This document shows, one piece after another, positions 59,518 to 64,000 of a DNA stretch of 64,000 bases (the first letter of the stretch is position 1; the number at the start of each line of letters is the position of its first letter). The notes under the pieces are model-generated. The model was not told where the DNA came from. It worked only from the letters and a program-made list of their open reading frames with translations, and ran no database searches. The stretch is taken from positions 4,588,001 to 4,652,000 of the forward strand of contig NZ_CP024996.1 of the NCBI RefSeq assembly GCF_003719195.1. The letters run 5' to 3'. A program made the translations under genes and the position numbers. This DNA comes from Herbaspirillum rubrisubalbicans (lineage in GTDB: Bacteria; Pseudomonadota; Gammaproteobacteria; Burkholderiales; Burkholderiaceae_D).

Positions 59518-60981
59518 TCAGCGCGGCAGCAGTGAAGAACCCATCAAGAACTCATCCACCGCCCGTGCACACTGGCGACCTTCGCGAATCGCCCACACCA
59601 CCAGCGACTGACCGCGGCGCATGTCGCCGGCGGCGAAGACCTTCTCCACCGAAGTCTTGTAGCAGCCTTCGCCATCGGTGGTGGCCTTGGCATTGCCGCG
59701 GGCATCCTTCTCGACGCCGAAGGCGTCCAGCACCTGCTGCACCGGCGAGACAAAACCCATAGCCAGCAGCACCAGGTCGGCCTTGATCTCGAATTCCGAA
59801 TCCGGCACTTCGACCATCTTGCCGTCCTTGAACTCGACGCGTGCGGCGATCAGCTTCTCGACCTTGCCACCCTTGCCTTCCAGGCGCTTGGTGGTGACCG
59901 CAAAATCGCGCTGGCAACCTTCCTCGTGCGAGGAAGAGGTGCGCAGCTTGATCGGCCAGTAAGGCCAGACCAGCGGCTTGTTTTCCGACTCGGGCGGCTG
60001 CGGCATCAGTTCGAACTGGGTCACCGAAGCAGCACCGTGACGGTTGGAAGTACCCACGCAGTCCGAACCGGTGTCGCCACCGCCGATGACGACCACGTTC
60101 TTGCCGGTGGCCATGATCTGGTTCTTGAGCTTGTCGCCGGCATTGACCTTGTTCTGCAGTGGCAGGAAGTCCATGGCGAAATGCACGCCCTTCAGTTCGC
60201 GGCCCGGTACCGGCAGGTCACGCGGAGACTCGGCGCCACCGGCGATGACCACGGCATCGAATTCCTTCTTCAGTTCTTCAGGCGTGACGGATTCCTTGGA
60301 CCAGTTGTTGACGGTCTCGGGGAAATCCTTGCCGACGAACACACCGGTGCGGAAGGTCACGCCTTCGGCCTTCATCTGTTCCACGCGCAGGTCGATGTGC
60401 GACTTTTCCATCTTGAAGTCAGGGATGCCATAACGCAGCAAGCCGCCGACGCGGTCATTCTTTTCAAACACGGTCACGTCATGACCGGCGCGCGCCAGTT
60501 GCTGGGCAGCGGCCAGGCCGGCAGGACCGGAACCGACCACGGCGACCTTCTTGCCGGTCTTGAGGGCGGCCGGTTGCGGCACCACCCAGCCGTTTTCCCA
60601 GCCCTTGTCGATAATGAAGTGCTCAATCGACTTGATGCCCACGGCGTCGTTGTTGATGCCCAGGGTGCAGGCTGCTTCGCAGGGAGCCGGGCAGATGCGG
60701 CCGGTGAACTCGGGGAAGTTGTTGGTCTGGTGCAGAGTGTCCAGGGCTTCCTTGTAGTTGCCCCGATAGACCAGGTCATTCCAGTCGGGAATGATGTTGT
60801 TGACCGGGCAGCCGTTGTTGCAGAAGGGGATGCCGCAGTCCATGCAACGTGCGCCCTGGATCTTGGCGTCGGCGTCGCTCAAGTGCAGGACGAACTCCTT
60901 GTAATGCTTGGTGCGCGCGGCAGGCGCCTCGCTGGCCTCTTTCAGGCGCTGGTACTCCATGAAACCGGTTGCTTTTCCCAT
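59518..60981 (-). CDS. gltD: Glutamate synthase small subunit
   Basis: 487 residues. N-terminal Cys cluster [22 protein letters not shown] (about 42-63) and [12 protein letters not shown] (about 98) bind 4Fe-4S clusters; two nucleotide-binding folds follow, [29 protein letters not shown] for FAD (about 146-174) and [22 protein letters not shown] for NADPH (about 296-317). It passes electrons from NADPH to GltB. Located 111 bases after gltB on the same strand. Confidence 0.97.
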   Translation of the reverse strand: MGKATGFMEYQRLKEASEAPAARTKHYKEFVLHLSDADAKIQGARCMDCGIPFCNNGCPVNNIIPDWNDLVYRGNYKEALDTLHQTNNFPEFTGRICPAPCEAACTLGINNDAVGIKSIEHFIIDKGWENGWVVPQPAALKTGKKVAVVGSGPAGLAAAQQLARAGHDVTVFEKNDRVGGLLRYGIPDFKMEKSHIDLRVEQMKAEGVTFRTGVFVGKDFPETVNNWSKESVTPEELKKEFDAVVIAGGAESPRDLPVPGRELKGVHFAMDFLPLQNKVNAGDKLKNQIMATGKNVVVIGGGDTGSDCVGTSNRHGAASVTQFELMPQPPESENKPLVWPYWPIKLRTSSSHEEGCQRDFAVTTKRLEGKGGKVEKLIAARVEFKDGKMVEVPDSEFEIKADLVLLAMGFVSPVQQVLDAFGVEKDARGNAKATTDGEGCYKTSVEKVFAAGDMRRGQSLVVWAIREGRQCARAVDEFLMGSSLLPR

Positions 60982-61092
60982 TTTCCTCTCACATTCTCGC
61001 TAAGGATTGCGGCGGGCTGCGCTCTCACTCTGGGTGGCGCCACGCCCGCCGGCGTGCTTGATTGATTAGTCTGATCACTGCCTGCGGATGGA

Positions 61093-64000
61093 TCAGGCGG
61101 CGACCTTTTCCTTCTTCGTTTCGGCAGCGGCGGCCAGTTCGGCCAGCGCACGCTTGTACTCGGTCGGGAACACCTTGACGAACTTGGCGCGCGACGCCGC
61201 CCAGTTATCCAGCAGGTAGCGCGCACGCGTGCTGCCGGTGTACTTGAAGTGGCGTTCAATCAAGCCGCGCAGGATGGCTTCGTCGGTCTGGCGTTCGCCA
61301 CCGCGCAGCAGGCTGTGCCAGATGTTGCGGCCCAGAGTCTGCTCCTGCTCGGTGTCGGACAAGACCTTTTCCAGGCTGACCATGGCGGTATTGCACTTGC
61401 CGGCGAAGTCACCTTCCGGGTCATACACGTAGGCGATACCACCCGACATACCGGCAGCGAAGTTGCGGCCGGTATTGCCCAGCACCACCACGGTGCCACC
61501 GGTCATGTATTCGCAACCGTGGTCGCCGGTACCTTCCACCACCGCGATGGCACCGGAGTTGCGCACCGCGAAGCGCTCGCCGGCCACGCCGTTGATGAAG
61601 GCTTCACCGCTGATGGCACCGTACAGTACGGTATTGCCGGAGATCATGTTGTCCACGGCACGACCACGGAACTCGGTGTTGGGACGCACGATGATGCGGC
61701 CACCCGACAAGCCCTTGCCTACATAGTCGTTGCCTTCGCCGACCAGGTCCAGGGTCACGCCCTTGGCCAGGAAGGCGCCGGCCGACTGGCCTGCGGTACC
61801 TTGCAGCTGGATGTGGATGGTGTCGTCCGGCAGACCTTCGTCGCCGTAACGCTTGGCCACTTCACCGGAGAGCATGGCGCCGACGGTGCGGTTGAGGTTC
61901 TTGATCGGGGAGATGAAGGAAACCTTCTCGCCCTTTTCCAGCGCGATCTTGGCTTGTGCGATCAGCTTGTGGTCCAGTGCCTTGTCCAGGCCGTGGTCTT
62001 GCACGTCGGTGTGGTAGACCGGCAGCTTCGACTCGGGCTGATGGAAGATGCGGCTGAAGTCCAGGCCCTTGGCCTTCCAGTGGGCAATCGCCTTGGAACG
62101 GTCCAGCAGGTCGGCACGACCGATCAGGTCATCGAACTTGCGGATGCCCAGTTGCGCCATGATCTGGCGTGCTTCTTCGGCGATGAAGAAGAAGAAGTTG
62201 ACCACATGTTCCGGCTTGCCGGAGAACTTGGCGCGCAGCACCGGATCTTGCGTAGCCACGCCCACCGGGCAGGTGTTCAGGTGGCACTTGCGCATCATGA
62301 TGCAGCCTTCGACCACCAGCGGTGCGGTGGCGAAACCGAATTCGTCCGCGCCCAGCATGGCGCCGATGACGACGTCGCGGCCGGTCTTCATCTGGCCATC
62401 GGCCTGCACGCGGATGCGGTTGCGCAGGCCGTTCAGGACCAGGGTCTGCTGGGTTTCAGCCAGGCCCAGTTCCCACGGGGAACCAGCGTGCTTGATCGAG
62501 GACAGCGGCGAAGCGCCGGTACCGCCATCGTGACCGGCGATGACCACGTGATCCGACTTGGCCTTGGCTACGCCAGCAGCGACGGTACCCACACCCACTT
62601 CGGAGACCAGCTTGACCGAGATGGACGCGCGCGGGTTGACGTTCTTCAGGTCGTGAATCAGTTGGGCCAGATCCTCGATGGAGTAGATGTCATGGTGCGG
62701 CGGCGGCGAGATCAGGCCCACGCCCGGCACCGACACGCGCAGCTTGGCGATGTATTCCGAGACCTTGTGGCCGGGCAACTGACCACCTTCACCGGGCTTG
62801 GCGCCCTGAGCCATCTTGATCTGGATCTGGTCGGCCGAGATCAGGTATTCGGCGGAGACACCGAAACGACCTGACGCCACCTGCTTGATGCGCGAACGCA
62901 GCGAGTCTCCTTCCAGCAGGGGGATGTCGACTTCGATGTGTTCGCGGCCGATTTCCGAAGCCAGGGTTGCACCTTGCTTGATGGGGATGCCCTTCAACTC
63001 GTTACGATAACGGTTGACGTCTTCACCACCTTCGCCGGTGTTGGACTTGCCGCCGATACGGTTCATGGCGATAGCCAGCGTGGCGTGGGCTTCGGTCGAG
63101 ATCGAGCCCAGCGACATGGCGCCGGTGGCAAAACGCTTGACGATTTCCTTGGCCGGTTCCACTTCATCGATCGAGATCGCCTTGGACGGGTCGATCTTGA
63201 ACTCGAACAGGCCGCGCAGCGTCATGTGGCGCTTGGACTGGTCGTTGATGATCTGGGCGTATTCCTTGTAGGTGTTGTAGCTGTTCGAACGCGTCGAGTG
63301 CTGCAGCTTGGCAATCGCGTCCGGGGTCCACATGTGCTCTTCGCCACGGATACGGAAGGCATATTCGCCACCGGCATCCAGTGCGTTGGCCAGCACCGGG
63401 TCGGCGCTGAAGGCAGCGGTATGCAGGCGCAGCGCTTCTTCGGCCACTTCGAACACGCCGATACCTTCGACGTTGGAGGCGGTACCCTTGAAGTACTTGT
63501 CCACCAGGGCCTTGGACAGGCCGATGGCTTCGAAGATCTGCGCGCCGCAGTAGGACATGTAGGTCGAGATGCCCATCTTGGACATGACCTTCAGCAAGCC
63601 CTTGCCGACTGCCTTCTGGAAGTTGTAGATGGCCTTTTCCGGCGACAGGTCGCCCGGCAGACCCTTGGCCAGGTCGGCCAGGGTGTCCATCGCCAGGTAC
63701 GGGTGGATCGCTTCGGCGCCATAGCCTGCCAGCAGGGCGAAGTGGTGCGTTTCGCGAGCCGAACCGGTTTCCACCACCAGGCCGGTGGAGGTGCGCAGGC
63801 CCTTGCTGACCAGGTGCTGGTGGATGGCCGAAGTGGCCAGCAGTGCCGGGATCGGCAGCTGGTCGGCATCGACCTTGCGGTCCGAGATGATCAGGATGTT
63901 GTGGCCCGACTTGACCGCATCGACGGCCTTGGCGCACAGCGAGGCCAGGCGCGCTTCGATACCTTCCTTGCCCCAGGCGACCGGATAGCAGATGTTCAGT
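61093..64000 (-). CDS. gltB: Glutamate synthase large subunit (C-terminal part, cut by the window edge)
   Basis: The frame is open to base 64,000, so about 968 C-terminal residues of the roughly 1,500 are present. Features: the central-domain stretch with [28 protein letters not shown] at the window edge, FMN-binding TIM barrel with [37 protein letters not shown] and [22 protein letters not shown] (the 3Fe-4S Cys cluster), then the C-terminal beta-helix with repeated G-x-x-G-x-x-x-G turns ([31 protein letters not shown]). Works with GltD to assimilate ammonia. The N-terminal glutaminase domain is outside. Confidence 0.96.
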   Translation of the reverse strand, partial: LNICYPVAWGKEGIEARLASLCAKAVDAVKSGHNILIISDRKVDADQLPIPALLATSAIHQHLVSKGLRTSTGLVVETGSARETHHFALLAGYGAEAIHPYLAMDTLADLAKGLPGDLSPEKAIYNFQKAVGKGLLKVMSKMGISTYMSYCGAQIFEAIGLSKALVDKYFKGTASNVEGIGVFEVAEEALRLHTAAFSADPVLANALDAGGEYAFRIRGEEHMWTPDAIAKLQHSTRSNSYNTYKEYAQIINDQSKRHMTLRGLFEFKIDPSKAISIDEVEPAKEIVKRFATGAMSLGSISTEAHATLAIAMNRIGGKSNTGEGGEDVNRYRNELKGIPIKQGATLASEIGREHIEVDIPLLEGDSLRSRIKQVASGRFGVSAEYLISADQIQIKMAQGAKPGEGGQLPGHKVSEYIAKLRVSVPGVGLISPPPHHDIYSIEDLAQLIHDLKNVNPRASISVKLVSEVGVGTVAAGVAKAKSDHVVIAGHDGGTGASPLSSIKHAGSPWELGLAETQQTLVLNGLRNRIRVQADGQMKTGRDVVIGAMLGADEFGFATAPLVVEGCIMMRKCHLNTCPVGVATQDPVLRAKFSGKPEHVVNFFFFIAEEARQIMAQLGIRKFDDLIGRADLLDRSKAIAHWKAKGLDFSRIFHQPESKLPVYHTDVQDHGLDKALDHKLIAQAKIALEKGEKVSFISPIKNLNRTVGAMLSGEVAKRYGDEGLPDDTIHIQLQGTAGQSAGAFLAKGVTLDLVGEGNDYVGKGLSGGRIIVRPNTEFRGRAVDNMISGNTVLYGAISGEAFINGVAGERFAVRNSGAIAVVEGTGDHGCEYMTGGTVVVLGNTGRNFAAGMSGGIAYVYDPEGDFAGKCNTAMVSLEKVLSDTEQEQTLGRNIWHSLLRGGERQTDEAILRGLIERHFKYTGSTRARYLLDNWAASRAKFVKVFPTEYKRALAELAAAAETKKEKVAA

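Noticed and set aside
61249..62874. A 541-codon plus-strand open frame
   Set aside because: Antisense shadow of gltB with no recognisable domain; gltB itself has unmistakable FMN and Fe-S motifs.

Overview
The window reads as a chromosomal segment of a GC-rich betaproteobacterium of the family Oxalobacteraceae, most likely Herbaspirillum or a close relative. The basis is gene content and order (rpe-gph-trpEGDC, ubiE/ubiJ/ubiB, mutM-mutY, TPR lipoprotein-lolB-ispE-tRNA-Gln-prs-rplY, ptsN-hprK-rapZ), the 16S-tRNA-Ile-tRNA-Ala-23S-5S rRNA operon, and a non-phosphorylative sugar-acid pathway of the kind I recall from Herbaspirillum. No database search was possible, so the genus is an inference.

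Layout. 1-3.5 kb: the end of an M20 amidohydrolase, then small uncharacterised proteins (DUF1304, DUF695, a 239-residue orphan, DUF3047). 3.7-13.6 kb: a catabolic island with a divergent LysR regulator, a fumarylacetoacetate hydrolase (FAH)-family enzyme, an amino-acid-type ABC transporter, an UxaA-family dehydratase, a second FAH-family enzyme, a short-chain dehydrogenase and an SMP-30 lactonase. Together these could import an aldonate or lactone, dehydrate it to a 2-keto-3-deoxy acid and split it. 13.8-16.0 kb: pagL and a complete IS1182-like element. 16.0-16.5 kb: a non-coding stretch with four same-orientation DnaA-box matches and a heptamer tandem repeat. 16.5-22.3 kb: an rRNA operon on the minus strand with two recognisable promoters. 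22.4-25.7 kb: enoyl-CoA hydratase, UspA, MltA, a small membrane protein and ApaG.

25.9-31.7 kb: rpe, gph and the tryptophan genes trpEGDC, preceded by a 28-codon leader peptide with three Trp codons and mutually exclusive hairpins, a classical attenuator. 31.7-42.5 kb, all on the minus strand: an MFS exporter, ubiquinone genes (ubiB, ubiJ, ubiE), a Tim44-like protein, DUF971, a HIT protein and a 1,333-residue flavin/iron-sulfur oxidoreductase. 42.6-43.0 kb: a bicistronic unit for two very small proteins behind a perfect palindrome. 43.0-49.9 kb: YqaA, ilvA, queF, pagP, ptsN, hprK, rapZ. 50-57.4 kb: mutY-mutM facing away from a TPR lipoprotein-lolB-ispE run, then tRNA-Gln, prs and rplY. 57.5-64 kb: an M61 peptidase and gltD-gltB (gltB cut by the window edge), on the minus strand.

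Most of the window is housekeeping. The parts most worth following up are the DnaA-box cluster beside the rRNA operon, the scattered 7-bp tandem repeats just after stop codons, the palindrome-controlled small-protein operon, the pairing of an amino-acid-type ABC transporter with sugar-acid enzymes, and the trp attenuator.
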